Below are positions 45,012 through 53,086 of a DNA stretch of 64,000 nt, piece by piece (the stretch's first letter is position 1; every line of letters starts with the position of its first letter). The DNA comes from Pseudomaricurvus sp965656525. GTDB taxonomy: Bacteria > Pseudomonadota > Gammaproteobacteria > Pseudomonadales > Cellvibrionaceae. The notes under the pieces were generated by a model. The model did not search any database. It had not been told where the DNA came from and saw nothing but the letters and a program-made list of their open reading frames with translations. A program made the translations under genes and the position numbers. The stretch covers positions 62,001 through 126,000 of the forward strand of contig CBFHKY010000008.1 in assembly GCA_965656525.1 (NCBI GenBank), read 5' to 3'.

Positions 45012-45563
45012 CTACTGCTGACAATGCTCGGGTAGATAGACCTGAAGGTCGGTGCCATGCTGCATTTGCAATTGGGTAACATCCCCGCAAGACAAGGCCT
45101 TGTTACCGCGTAAGTCGACGAGTGTCAGAGCCGGTAAAGTGAGCAGCTCACTGGCTTCGCTGATCAAATTGTGGTCTAAAACGAGAGTTTCCAGTTTGGT
45201 TAGAAATTGCAGGTGTTTCAAGCTTGCGATTTGGTTGTTGCCTAAATCAATAGCCTTTAAATTGTAAAAGTGTTCAATACCTGACAAATCTTCCAATCCT
45301 GCATGAGTACAAATCAGGCGAGTGACCTGCGCAATTTGTGTGTATTTACCTTCCTCGATAGCTTGATCAAAACAGTTCTTTAAAATAGGCGAGGCTGTTT
45401 CAAAGTTCGTTAAAATGCCTGGCGGCGAGTAGAGTAAACCTTCATTTAAGGTAACTTCGTAGCGAGAACAGCCGTTTAGCCAAACGGTTGAACTTACAAT
45501 CATTAGGAGGGCAAGTGAGCGGCGAAAAGAGGTAAATAGGCGTTTCTGTGAGCGGTCAGTCAT
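45012..45563 (-). CDS. Leucine-rich-repeat lipoprotein
   Basis: A 183-residue lipoprotein. The signal peptide ends with a lipobox LNGC, with Cys32 as the probable lipidated residue. After a linker, residues 95-170 contain three to four leucine-rich units (LEDLSGIEHFYNLKAIDLGNN, then repeats like LKHLQFLTKLETLVLDHN). Such short LRR lipoproteins are common in marine gammaproteobacteria but are not assigned. Its 3' end faces the PilZ gene across the ACC repeat. Confidence 0.8.
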   Translation of the reverse strand: MTDRSQKRLFTSFRRSLALLMIVSSTVWLNGCSRYEVTLNEGLLYSPPGILTNFETASPILKNCFDQAIEEGKYTQIAQVTRLICTHAGLEDLSGIEHFYNLKAIDLGNNQIASLKHLQFLTKLETLVLDHNLISEASELLTLPALTLVDLRGNKALSCGDVTQLQMQHGTDLQVYLPEHCQQ

Positions 45564-45781
45564 CGTGACGTCCTGAATGAAGTAATTATGAAAAAGGATT
45601 GTACCAACTTGTATGCTACTGTTAATACATTTGCTGGAGATCCGTGTTTTTCATGGGTTGAAAGGGAAATATCATCGTCAATGTAAGAGCTAGATCACGT
45701 TAACGCAGATGGCTTTGAATTTTTGTCGCTGCTGCTGTCAAACTGTTATGCGTCTTATGTCAGTTATGTAAAGGAGTCACA

Positions 45782-46435
45782 ATGAAAGCAAAGTTACTGA
45801 GTGTATTATTAACGTTGATGGTTGCTGGTTGTACGTCTATGGATCCGTATACGGGCCAGCAAACAACCAGTAACACTACAAAAGGGGCTGGTACGGGAGC
45901 CGTCGTGGGCGCGTTAATCGGTGCCGCGACAGCGAGCAAAAAAGATCGCACTAAAGGCGCGGTAACGGGCGCGCTAGCAGGCGGCGCTATCGGTGGTGGA
46001 GTAGGTTACTACATGGACCGACAGGAAGCCGTACTGCGTGAAAGATTACAAAGCTCAGGTGTTCAGGTGCGTCGCGAAGGGGATACCATTCGTTTAGTGA
46101 TGCCCGGTAATATCACATTTGGTGTTGGTGAAAGCAGCATTCGTAGTGACTTCTTCCCTACGCTAAATTCTGTTGCGACAGTGCTTGAAGAATTTGACCG
46201 CACGGCGATTCAGATAGCAGGTCATACGGACTCAACCGGCGGTTTGGCATTGAATCAGCAGTTGAGTGAAGACAGAGCAAGCAGTGTGAAAAGATATTTG
46301 ATCTCACAAAGTGTTGCTAGTGGTCGTATCCAGGCTACAGGTTATGGCCCTCGTTATCCCTTGGCATCGAATGATTCGGCTGCAGGTCGTCAAGCCAATC
46401 GACGTGTTGAGTTAGAGCTTGTACCGTTGAATTAA
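45782..46435 (+). CDS. OmpA-family lipoprotein with glycine-zipper domain
   Basis: This 217-residue lipoprotein has lipobox VAGC (Cys17), a glycine-rich zipper (about 36-75, GAGTGAVVGALIGAAT and GALAGGAIGGGVGYY), and a C-terminal OmpA-like peptidoglycan-binding domain (GHTDSTGGLALNQQLSEDRA and RRVELE). It resembles E. coli YiaD. A good Shine-Dalgarno (AAGGAG) precedes the ATG. It is divergent from the leucine-rich lipoprotein. A hairpin follows at 46488-46519. Confidence 0.88.
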   Translation: MKAKLLSVLLTLMVAGCTSMDPYTGQQTTSNTTKGAGTGAVVGALIGAATASKKDRTKGAVTGALAGGAIGGGVGYYMDRQEAVLRERLQSSGVQVRREGDTIRLVMPGNITFGVGESSIRSDFFPTLNSVATVLEEFDRTAIQIAGHTDSTGGLALNQQLSEDRASSVKRYLISQSVASGRIQATGYGPRYPLASNDSAAGRQANRRVELELVPLN

Positions 46436-46487
46436 TGTGTGTTCGCGATTTTCGGAAAAACCTATGATCGCGCTTTAACCGTTTCAT

Positions 46488-46519
46488 TGGATACCCTCCA
46501 TAATAGTTGAGGGTATCCA
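46488..46519 (+). terminator. Hairpin after the OmpA-type lipoprotein
   Basis: TGGATACCCTC (46488-46498) and GAGGGTATCCA (46509-46519) form a perfect 11-base stem with a ten-base loop. The T run is short (TAATTAAG), so termination is likely but not certain. Confidence 0.6.
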
Positions 46520-46641
46520 TAATTAAGCTCGAAGGACTACGGCTCGAAAATCCCGTTATTAAGGTCGCTTGATCAACGCTATCATTTTTAACGTTATCGC
46601 GTGATTGCAGTGGTTTGTTGAAAGAATAAGTCGAGGCCACA

Positions 46642-47460
46642 GTGTTCCACCCCTATTTATTGTTCTCTCCCTATATTGAAGCGCTACCCTCTGCGCCTTT
46701 GAATCAGCTACTTGAGCAAAAAGCTCAAGCTTTTTCTCAGCTGCTCGGCGTGACTGTCGTAGATAGCATTCACCATCTGCCGCAAAGCGGTCAAGTTTTG
46801 AGTTTCGACATAGACGGCTTAGCCTTACTCCCCCTAGGGAAGAAAGCACCAGGCAAAGTGCGTGTGGATTTTGCCTCGGGCGCCGTTGATCACCGGCGTA
46901 AGTTTGGTGGCGGTGCGGGTCAAATGATTGCAAAAGCGGTAGGGATAAAACGTTCGCGTCCTCTCACTGTGTTGGACGCGACAGCTGGGTTGGGTCGAGA
47001 TGCCTTTGTGATAGCGTCCCTTGGTTGTTTCGTGTTATTGCAAGAGAGGCAGGCGGTTGTTGCGGCTCTCTTGAGTGATGGTTTAGAGCGTGCAAAACAG
47101 AGTGCAGATACGGAGTTGGCGAAAATAGCGGAGCGAATGACACTCTGCTCCACCGACAGTACTTGTATTATGCCCAAAGCGGATGTGATTTATTTAGATC
47201 CCATGTTTCCAGAAAGAACCAAATCGGCTAGCGTCAAAAAAGAAATGTCATTATTTCACGATATCGTCGGTGGGGATGAAGACGCCGATAACCTGCTAAA
47301 AATTGCTTGTGAAAAAGCAACGTACCGCGTTGCTGTGAAGCGGCCAAGGAAAGCGCCTTTTCTCGCAGGGCAAGCACCGTCTTTTCAGCTAGAGGGTAAA
47401 ACCAGTCGCTACGATGTCTATGTTAATCAAAAAATCCCAGACACACTGGATGCGGATTAG
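46642..47460 (+). CDS. rsmJ: 16S rRNA (guanine-1516-N2) methyltransferase RsmJ
   Basis: RsmJ methylates G1516 of 16S rRNA. The 272-residue class I SAM methyltransferase has RVDFASGAVDHRRKFGGGAGQ, the SAM-binding LDATAGLGRDAFVIASLG, and the family motif YLDPMFPER. The start is a GTG (reading MFHPYLL). The stop lies within a short hairpin. The gene is plus-strand and meets a small membrane-protein gene (minus) after about 75 bases. Confidence 0.93.
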   Translation: MFHPYLLFSPYIEALPSAPLNQLLEQKAQAFSQLLGVTVVDSIHHLPQSGQVLSFDIDGLALLPLGKKAPGKVRVDFASGAVDHRRKFGGGAGQMIAKAVGIKRSRPLTVLDATAGLGRDAFVIASLGCFVLLQERQAVVAALLSDGLERAKQSADTELAKIAERMTLCSTDSTCIMPKADVIYLDPMFPERTKSASVKKEMSLFHDIVGGDEDADNLLKIACEKATYRVAVKRPRKAPFLAGQAPSFQLEGKTSRYDVYVNQKIPDTLDAD

Positions 47461-47534
47461 TGCATTAATCCGAAGAGAGCATGACCGGATCAAGTGTATC
47501 AATGTGAAGTGTTTTGGCTTTATGAAAAATACGA

Positions 47535-47834
47535 CTAATGCTCTTTATCATTGAGGAAAAAATGGACGAGCCTCGATATGATCATCCGCATTTGCGCCAA
47601 CATGGCGATCAAAAAACCGGAGCCGCCGATCATCAAACCTAACAAAGTAATAAGCTCCTGCATAAGCGAGGGCGCCAATCCTTTGTTGCCAATGTATAGC
47701 ACTACAAGGCCGAAAAAAAACAGCATGGCACCGAGCTTAAACTGTTGAAAACTGACACTCAATGGCGCTGTATAATGAGTCTTGAGTAAAACCGCCCAAC
47801 GATTCATGGTGTTAGTGTTCCTATCATGGTTCAC
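47535..47834 (-). CDS. Small membrane protein, unknown function
   Basis: A 99-residue protein with two likely membrane helices (about 33-50, KLGAMLFFFGLVVLYIG, and 58-84, LITLLGLMIGGSGFLIAMLAQ) and a charged C-terminal tail. The real start may be the ATG at 47807 (MNRWAVL), nine residues in. I do not recognise it. Confidence 0.6.
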   Translation of the reverse strand: MNHDRNTNTMNRWAVLLKTHYTAPLSVSFQQFKLGAMLFFFGLVVLYIGNKGLAPSLMQELITLLGLMIGGSGFLIAMLAQMRMIISRLVHFFLNDKEH

Positions 47835-48340
47835 GAGGTAAATCGTAACCTTATCGAATTCAGAAAACCTTATACTTTTCCTATTTTAGTATTCAAGCTT
47901 ATGCATGCTCATAACGGCGTACTTCTGTGTGGTAACGCCTAACGTATTCAGTGAGAACGTGGGATGTGTACGCCATAAACGCATCACTAGGTACTAATAT
48001 AGTGCTTGTGGCGTTTGCTGCAACTGTCTCTCTTTAGCTTGGAAGGAGGCTTTATATATTAGCGAGGCTGGCGAACAGCGTGACAGGCTACACTCACCGG
48101 TATCGCGTCTCGTAGGCAAAGCAGAGAGGCGAAAGTGTTCAACGGCAGTAAAGACGGGGTGCTTTTCATTCGGGTTTAAGCTGGTTATACTCAAAGCACG
48201 TTAAACGTTGAGGTAACGTCATTCCGGAGGTGTAAGGTTTGAATGTGTCACGCACTTGAATTGTGAGCGTTCGTATCTTGCAGACAATAATGAACCGGTT
48301 TCGCAATAGTCAGATCAACTGACTTGTCCGTTACAGTGAA

Positions 48341-48356
48341 TCCAATATTGATTGGA
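48341..48356 (+). promoter_or_regulatory. Palindrome TCCAAT-ATTG-ATTGGA
   Basis: TCCAAT (48341-48346) and ATTGGA (48351-48356) form a perfect six-base inverted repeat with four bases between. It lies about 330 bases before the MFS ATG and could be an operator. The binding protein is unknown. Confidence 0.4.
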
Positions 48357-48522
48357 AATAACTGTTTTTCACAGGTGTTGTCCTTTGCAAACAGTCAGTT
48401 TGTAAAGCCGCAACATCACGCCAAAATTCGATATTGTTTTGTAATGTTAGATCTTAGTTTTATCGGGCAATTACAAAATATAGCATCGCTTACCGGCACT
48501 TAAATTAATTTGCACATTGTTT

Positions 48523-48537
48523 ATGTCGTTTCGACAT
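48523..48537 (+). promoter_or_regulatory. Palindrome ATGTCG-TTT-CGACAT
   Basis: ATGTCG (48523-48528) and CGACAT (48532-48537) form a perfect inverted repeat with a three-base loop. It lies 150 bases before the MFS ATG and could be an operator or a short hairpin. Confidence 0.4.
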
Positions 48538-48686
48538 GTAAAAACGCTAGATCTTACAATGGTCTAGGATCTGAAACTGGTGCGTGATGGAGTCGGTGTT
48601 TTGGTAAACAAATATCGCCTAGACCTTCACCGCCCTGAATACAGGAGTTATTTGAATCCCGCTTGTTTTGCGGAATCAAAATACAT

Positions 48687-50009
48687 ATGGGTCCTTTAAT
48701 CGTTCCAATTGGTGCTTTATTGATAGGGGCAGTTCTACTTTTGCTCGGTGTAGGCTTGCTTAACACTATTCTGGCGTTACGCAGTTATGCGGAAGGCTAC
48801 AGCGATTCCATGTTGGGCTTTATTATGTCCAGCTATTTTGTCGGCTTCTTCATAGGTACTTACTTGGCGTTACCCTTGGTGCGTCGTGTCGGCCATATTC
48901 GAACTTTCGCCTGCTGCGCATCCGTGGTTTCTATTTGTGTGTTGTTGCACCAAATGATCGTAGACCCTTATGCATGGATGTTAATCCGGGTGCTCACAGG
49001 CATGAGCCTTGTTATTCTTTATACTGTGATTGAAAGTTGGTTAAACGGCCAAACACCTCCAGATCAACGAGGTAAAGTGTTCGCTATTTATATGACGGCC
49101 AACTTAGGTGCGTTGGCTTTGGCGCAACAACTGTTGTTGGTAGACCCCGCAATTACTTTCTTGTTGTTTGCGTTATCCAGTATTTTAGTTAGCTGCAGTC
49201 TGATTCCTTTAACATGGACACGAATGCAGCAGCCGGTTATTGGTCAGGTATCCCGTATCAAGGTTTCTCATTTGTGGCGTACGGCTCCAATTGCGGTGAT
49301 TGCCGCATTGTTGTCGGGTCTAACCATGGGCGCGTTTTGGGGCCTCAGTGCCGCTTATGGCAGTAAGATAGGGTTATCCAATTCTCAAGTGGCGAGTTTC
49401 GTGGCTTGCGGTATCTTGGGTGGTGCAGCTTTTCAGTTTCCATTGGGCCGCTATTCTGATGCTCATGACAGACGACGTGTGTTAATGACAGTCAGTGTGC
49501 TAGCAGGTTTGGTGGGTTTACTTATGTTCGCACTGAGTAGCACATCTTGGCTGGTCTATGTGATGATAGCTATTTATGGTGGCCTAGCGTTTGCTGTATA
49601 CCCTCTTGCAGTTGCGCACTTGGTGGACCACCTGAAGCCTGAAGATATGCTGTCGGGCGGTAGTGGGTTGTTACTGATTCATGGTATTGGTGCGGTAGTC
49701 GGCCCGCTGCTTGCCGGTCAAATCATGTCACTGACACAGCCTTCAAGCTTACCTGTCTACTGGGCGATTATTCACTTTGTACTGGCTGCAATGGCTTGGC
49801 ATTATGTACGCTCAACCAAAGCAGAAAACCCAGATGACCATACCGCCGATTTTGTGCCAATGGTACGAACGACACCGTCGGCCCTGGAAATGTTGCCGGC
49901 GGATACGCAATCGGAAATGTTCGATGAGCAAGGGCCTGTTTGGGGCGACGCGCGTGCTGATACAGGGCCAGAGACAGAGGTAATTGTCAGCGACGACACA
50001 AAAAATTGA
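48687..50009 (+). CDS. MFS transporter, YcaD-like, linked to glucosylglycerol synthesis
   Basis: A 440-residue, 12-helix major facilitator protein resembling YcaD. It opens MGPLIVPIGALLIGAVLLLLGVGL. It has the MFS loop RRVGHIRTFACC, and SDAHDRRRVLM in the second half. A long charged C-terminal tail (from about residue 375) faces the cytosol. The start at 48687 is chosen for topology; an in-frame codon 24 bases earlier lies in a weak leader. It precedes the fused synthase by 125 bases, a pairing I recall from Stenotrophomonas, where the transporter is linked to salt tolerance. The substrate is unknown. Confidence 0.85.
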   Translation: MGPLIVPIGALLIGAVLLLLGVGLLNTILALRSYAEGYSDSMLGFIMSSYFVGFFIGTYLALPLVRRVGHIRTFACCASVVSICVLLHQMIVDPYAWMLIRVLTGMSLVILYTVIESWLNGQTPPDQRGKVFAIYMTANLGALALAQQLLLVDPAITFLLFALSSILVSCSLIPLTWTRMQQPVIGQVSRIKVSHLWRTAPIAVIAALLSGLTMGAFWGLSAAYGSKIGLSNSQVASFVACGILGGAAFQFPLGRYSDAHDRRRVLMTVSVLAGLVGLLMFALSSTSWLVYVMIAIYGGLAFAVYPLAVAHLVDHLKPEDMLSGGSGLLLIHGIGAVVGPLLAGQIMSLTQPSSLPVYWAIIHFVLAAMAWHYVRSTKAENPDDHTADFVPMVRTTPSALEMLPADTQSEMFDEQGPVWGDARADTGPETEVIVSDDTKN

Positions 50010-50021
50010 TAGGTTCTTATT

Positions 50022-50040
50022 CAGACATATTGTCTGTTTT
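50022..50040 (+). terminator. Hairpin CAGACA-TAT-TGTCTG between the MFS and synthase genes
   Basis: CAGACA (50022-50027) and TGTCTG (50031-50036) form a perfect stem, followed by TTTT. It is either a weak terminator or attenuator after the MFS gene, or an operator for the synthase. Confidence 0.45.
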
Positions 50041-50134
50041 AGGTACCTGCGGTAGGTAGAGGGAATGTTAATATTGCTTGATGGGGGTTCAGTCGCATTG
50101 AGCAAAATGGTTTATTCATACAGGAGAGAATTAC

Positions 50135-52408
50135 ATGTTACTTGCTACCGATTTGGACGGCACTTTTTTGGCCGGGGATCCAGAGCGACGCCATCAGTTG
50201 TATCAGTTGATCTCACTCCACCCTGACATTGATTTGGTGTTTGTAACGGGTCGTGGCATAGAGTCTGTGATGCCATTATTGTCGGACCCGACTATTCCTC
50301 AGCCTGACTATATCATCTGTGATGTTGGCGCCACGGTTGTCGATGGTACGCATTTGCAACCTGTGCAGCCGTTACAGTCCGTCATTGAGCAAAATTGGCC
50401 CGGTGAGCACCCGGTACAGGCAGCAATGAACGATATGCCAGGCTTGATTCGTCAAGAAGTACCGCAAGAACGACGCTGTTCTTATTTTTGCAGCAGTGAG
50501 GCGGTAACCGACCAAATATACGACTTAGCTGAAGAGCTAGACTGTGACGTGCTTTATTCATCTGGACGTTATCTCGACTTTTTACCCCGTGGCGTGAATA
50601 AGGGCAGTACGCTCAAGGCGTTGATTGATTACTTGGGCATAGACCGTGAATCGGTGCTGGTTGCAGGGGATACATTGAACGATTTATCCATGTATCAAAA
50701 TGATTTTCTCGGGGTGTGTGTAGGTAGATCCGAAGCAGGCTTATTGGAAGCAACAGCCGATTTGGCCAGTGTTTTTCACGCCAGTGAAGCGGGTTGTGGT
50801 GGCATTCTTGAAGCGGTAACGCACTTTAATTTTCTTTCTGATAAAGGCATAGCGGCAGAAGTACGCAACTTACATGAACCGGGTCAGTCAGACTTGGTGA
50901 TTGTTTATCACCGCTTACCCTTTGAAGAATTTTTAGAGTCTGACCACGTTAAAGAACGTTCTCCAAAATCGCCAAACGGTATTATTCCCACCTTGATGAG
51001 TTTTTTTGCAGACGGCAAAAAAGGCTCTTGGATTGCTTGGTCCACCTTTAATGATTCATTTAAAGGCTTTAAACAGCGCTCGAAAGTAGATCAAGAATTG
51101 TACCCGAATCTAACGGCCTCTAAGGTATGTTTGAGCCAAGAGGAAGTTGATATTTTTTATAAAAAGTTTTCGAAGGAAGCTTTTTGGCCAACACTGCACA
51201 CCTTTTGGGAGCAAGCTACTTTTCGCGAAGACCATTGGCAGGTTTTTTTGCAAGTGAATAAAAAGTTTGCTGAGCAAGCGGCTCGTGAAGCGGCTGAAAA
51301 TGCCATCGTATGGATCCACGATTACAATCTCTGGATGGTGCCTGCTTTTCTGCGTGAAATGCGACCCGACGTTACAATCGCATTTTTTCATCACACGTAC
51401 TTTCCGTCGGCTGATGTGTTTAATGTCTTGCCTTGGCGGCGTGATATTGTCGGCAGCTTGTTGCAGTGCGACTTTATTGGCTTTCACATCCCGCGCCAGT
51501 CAGAGAACTTTCTTGATGTGGCCCAAGGCGTTGCCCCGATTAAGGTCTTGGAAAAAGCGTCTTGTGCGCCTAGGTTTCTCACCTATGGCTGTGCCGTAGG
51601 TGTGGAGGAAATGGCCACAAAGATCGAAGTGCATGGGCGTGAAATTCATTTGGGTGCGTTGCCTGTAGGGTTGGACCTTGCCCGTATTGAAAGAGCTCTA
51701 GAAAACCCCGCAGTACAAAAGAAAGCGGATCAATTGAGGAAAGATTTGGCGGGTAATCGAGTATTATTGTCCGTTGAACGGCTGGACTATACCAAAGGAA
51801 TTTTACCCAAGCTGGAAGCCTATGAACTCCTGCTGAGCAGACACCCAGAATTATTGGGCGAGATTACGTTGATTACTATCTGTGTGCCTGCAGCCAAAGA
51901 AATGACTATCTATCATGATCTGCAAACGCAAATAGAGCAGACAGTGGGGCGTATTAATGGTCGCTTCGGACGAGTCGGCTGGACGCCTTTACAGTTTTTC
52001 TTCCGCAGTTTTCCCTTTGAAGATTTGGTGGCGTATTACTCAGTTGCTGATCTTATGTGGATTACGCCTTTGCGTGACGGCTTGAATTTAGTCGTGAAAG
52101 AGTTTGTTGCTACTCAAGGGCTTACAGGTGGTCATGGTGTGGCGGTACTTTCCGAATTTGCGGGTGCCGCGGCTGAATTACGTGGTGCGGTTTTGACCAA
52201 CCCACACGATCCTAACGATTTAGTGAACACCTGTTTTCTGGCTTTAGGTATGGATGAAACGGAAGCAACCAGTCGCATGCGCGAAGCGTTTGACGTCGTT
52301 AAGTGCTACGACATCAATGCATGGGGTCAAGAGTTTCTAGATACTATTGAGTCCCTCCCTGGTGCGAATAAGGCTGCTCCAACCAACACTGTTCAAGAAA
52401 TAGCATAA
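50135..52408 (+). CDS. ggpPS: Fused glucosylglycerol-phosphate phosphatase/synthase
   Basis: A 757-residue bifunctional enzyme. Residues 1 to about 230 form a HAD phosphatase (DLDGTF with the nucleophile Asp6/Asp8, FVTGRG, KGSTLKAL, AGDTLNDLSM), as in GgpP or sucrose-phosphate phosphatase. Residues about 240-757 form a GT20 synthase like GgpS/OtsA (WIHDYNLWMVP, HHTYFPSADVF, RLDYTKGI, PLRDGLNLVVKEFVA). Together they would make glucosylglycerol, an osmoprotectant, from ADP- or GDP-glucose and glycerol 3-phosphate. Trehalose-phosphate synthase is the alternative, but the fusion order and the YcaD neighbour favour GgpPS. A hairpin ends the gene. Confidence 0.82.
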   Translation: MLLATDLDGTFLAGDPERRHQLYQLISLHPDIDLVFVTGRGIESVMPLLSDPTIPQPDYIICDVGATVVDGTHLQPVQPLQSVIEQNWPGEHPVQAAMNDMPGLIRQEVPQERRCSYFCSSEAVTDQIYDLAEELDCDVLYSSGRYLDFLPRGVNKGSTLKALIDYLGIDRESVLVAGDTLNDLSMYQNDFLGVCVGRSEAGLLEATADLASVFHASEAGCGGILEAVTHFNFLSDKGIAAEVRNLHEPGQSDLVIVYHRLPFEEFLESDHVKERSPKSPNGIIPTLMSFFADGKKGSWIAWSTFNDSFKGFKQRSKVDQELYPNLTASKVCLSQEEVDIFYKKFSKEAFWPTLHTFWEQATFREDHWQVFLQVNKKFAEQAAREAAENAIVWIHDYNLWMVPAFLREMRPDVTIAFFHHTYFPSADVFNVLPWRRDIVGSLLQCDFIGFHIPRQSENFLDVAQGVAPIKVLEKASCAPRFLTYGCAVGVEEMATKIEVHGREIHLGALPVGLDLARIERALENPAVQKKADQLRKDLAGNRVLLSVERLDYTKGILPKLEAYELLLSRHPELLGEITLITICVPAAKEMTIYHDLQTQIEQTVGRINGRFGRVGWTPLQFFFRSFPFEDLVAYYSVADLMWITPLRDGLNLVVKEFVATQGLTGGHGVAVLSEFAGAAAELRGAVLTNPHDPNDLVNTCFLALGMDETEATSRMREAFDVVKCYDINAWGQEFLDTIESLPGANKAAPTNTVQEIA

Positions 52409-52420
52409 CGTTGTTTGTTG

Positions 52421-52454
52421 TTAAGCCATAAGTACCTGCGTACTTATGGCTTAA
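52421..52454 (+). terminator. Perfect bidirectional hairpin between the synthase and VOC genes
   Basis: TTAAGCCATAAGTAC (52421-52435) and GTACTTATGGCTTAA (52440-52454) form a perfect 15-base stem with a four-base loop. It lies between converging genes whose stops are 13 bases to the left and four to the right. Confidence 0.8.
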
Positions 52455-52457
52455 TGT

Positions 52458-52835
52458 TTATTCAGGCGTGCAAAAAATGCCTATTTTGTTACCGTCTAAG
52501 TCTCGAAAGTAAGCCGCATATAAGTGGCCGCCCATTCGTTCACCTGGTTCTCCTTCGTCAGTCGCACCGAGCGCCAATGCCTTCTCATAGACGTTGTTTA
52601 CTTGATTGGAATCACTTGCTGAAAAGGCGACCATGCTGCCATTTCCCACGGTAGCTGGCAGACCATCAAAAGGGGTGTTGATAGCCAATTTTGCACCTTC
52701 ACTGCCGCCAACAGCGTACAGAATTGTGCGCTCGTTTTTGAAAGCTTGTTGGCCGTCCATAAGTGCTAAGAGCTGATCGTAAAAAGCTTCAGCTTGTAAT
52801 AAATTGTTCGTGCCCAAGTTAAAATGAGAAATCAT
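52458..52835 (-). CDS. VOC (glyoxalase/bleomycin resistance) family protein
   Basis: This 125-residue vicinal-oxygen-chelate fold protein has two halves: MISHFNLGTNNLLQAEAFYDQLL, then YFRDLDGNKIGIFC. Members include glyoxalases, dioxygenases and binding proteins; metal ligands are not certain here. The substrate is unknown. It converges on the synthase through a shared hairpin. Confidence 0.82.
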   Translation of the reverse strand: MISHFNLGTNNLLQAEAFYDQLLALMDGQQAFKNERTILYAVGGSEGAKLAINTPFDGLPATVGNGSMVAFSASDSNQVNNVYEKALALGATDEGEPGERMGGHLYAAYFRDLDGNKIGIFCTPE

Positions 52836-53042
52836 ATTCGGGTTCTCTCTAGTCGACAGTGTGTGAATGAAAATACAAGATTATGGCTCAGTGTGAACTG
52901 CTGTTTTGATGTGATCAGATGTTAACACCGGTCCATTTTAGAGAGCAACGCCGATTTGTTCAGCGGAGGGGGCGTTACTCTTGTGCTTAGATTGTGTTGC
53001 CTGAGGTGGGTGTCCCTCATTACAACCCAATCATCTGACGAC

Positions 53043-53086
53043 CCATTAACTCTCTAGTTATCCATTAACTCTAGTTATCCATTAAC
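53043..53086 (+). repeat. Short degenerate tandem repeat before the TetR gene stop
   Basis: Three copies of CCATTAAC (53043, 53062, 53079), joined by TCTCTAGTTAT and TCTAGTTAT spacers. The period is 17 to 19 bases. It looks like a short duplication at the 3' end of the TetR gene and has no clear function. It is not a CRISPR: units are too short and the spacers are almost alike. Confidence 0.6.

Larger units (their letters stand above)
47835..48686. other. 850-base non-coding region upstream of the MFS/glucosylglycerol locus
   Basis: I see no convincing gene here on either strand; the open frames found are short and not protein-like. The region is AT-rich towards its right end. It holds two palindromes (listed separately) at 48341-48356 and 48523-48537. 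Such length before an osmolyte locus may reflect regulation, an unrecognised small RNA, or gene decay. Confidence 0.6.

Noticed and set aside
50135..52408. Trehalose-6-phosphate synthase OtsA
   Set aside because: The C-terminal half is GT20-like, but the HAD domain is at the front and the YcaD-like transporter is adjacent. This fits glucosylglycerol-phosphate synthase better.
53043..53086. CRISPR-like short repeats
   Set aside because: Repeats are eight bases with 9-11-base nearly identical spacers, which is a small duplication rather than CRISPR.
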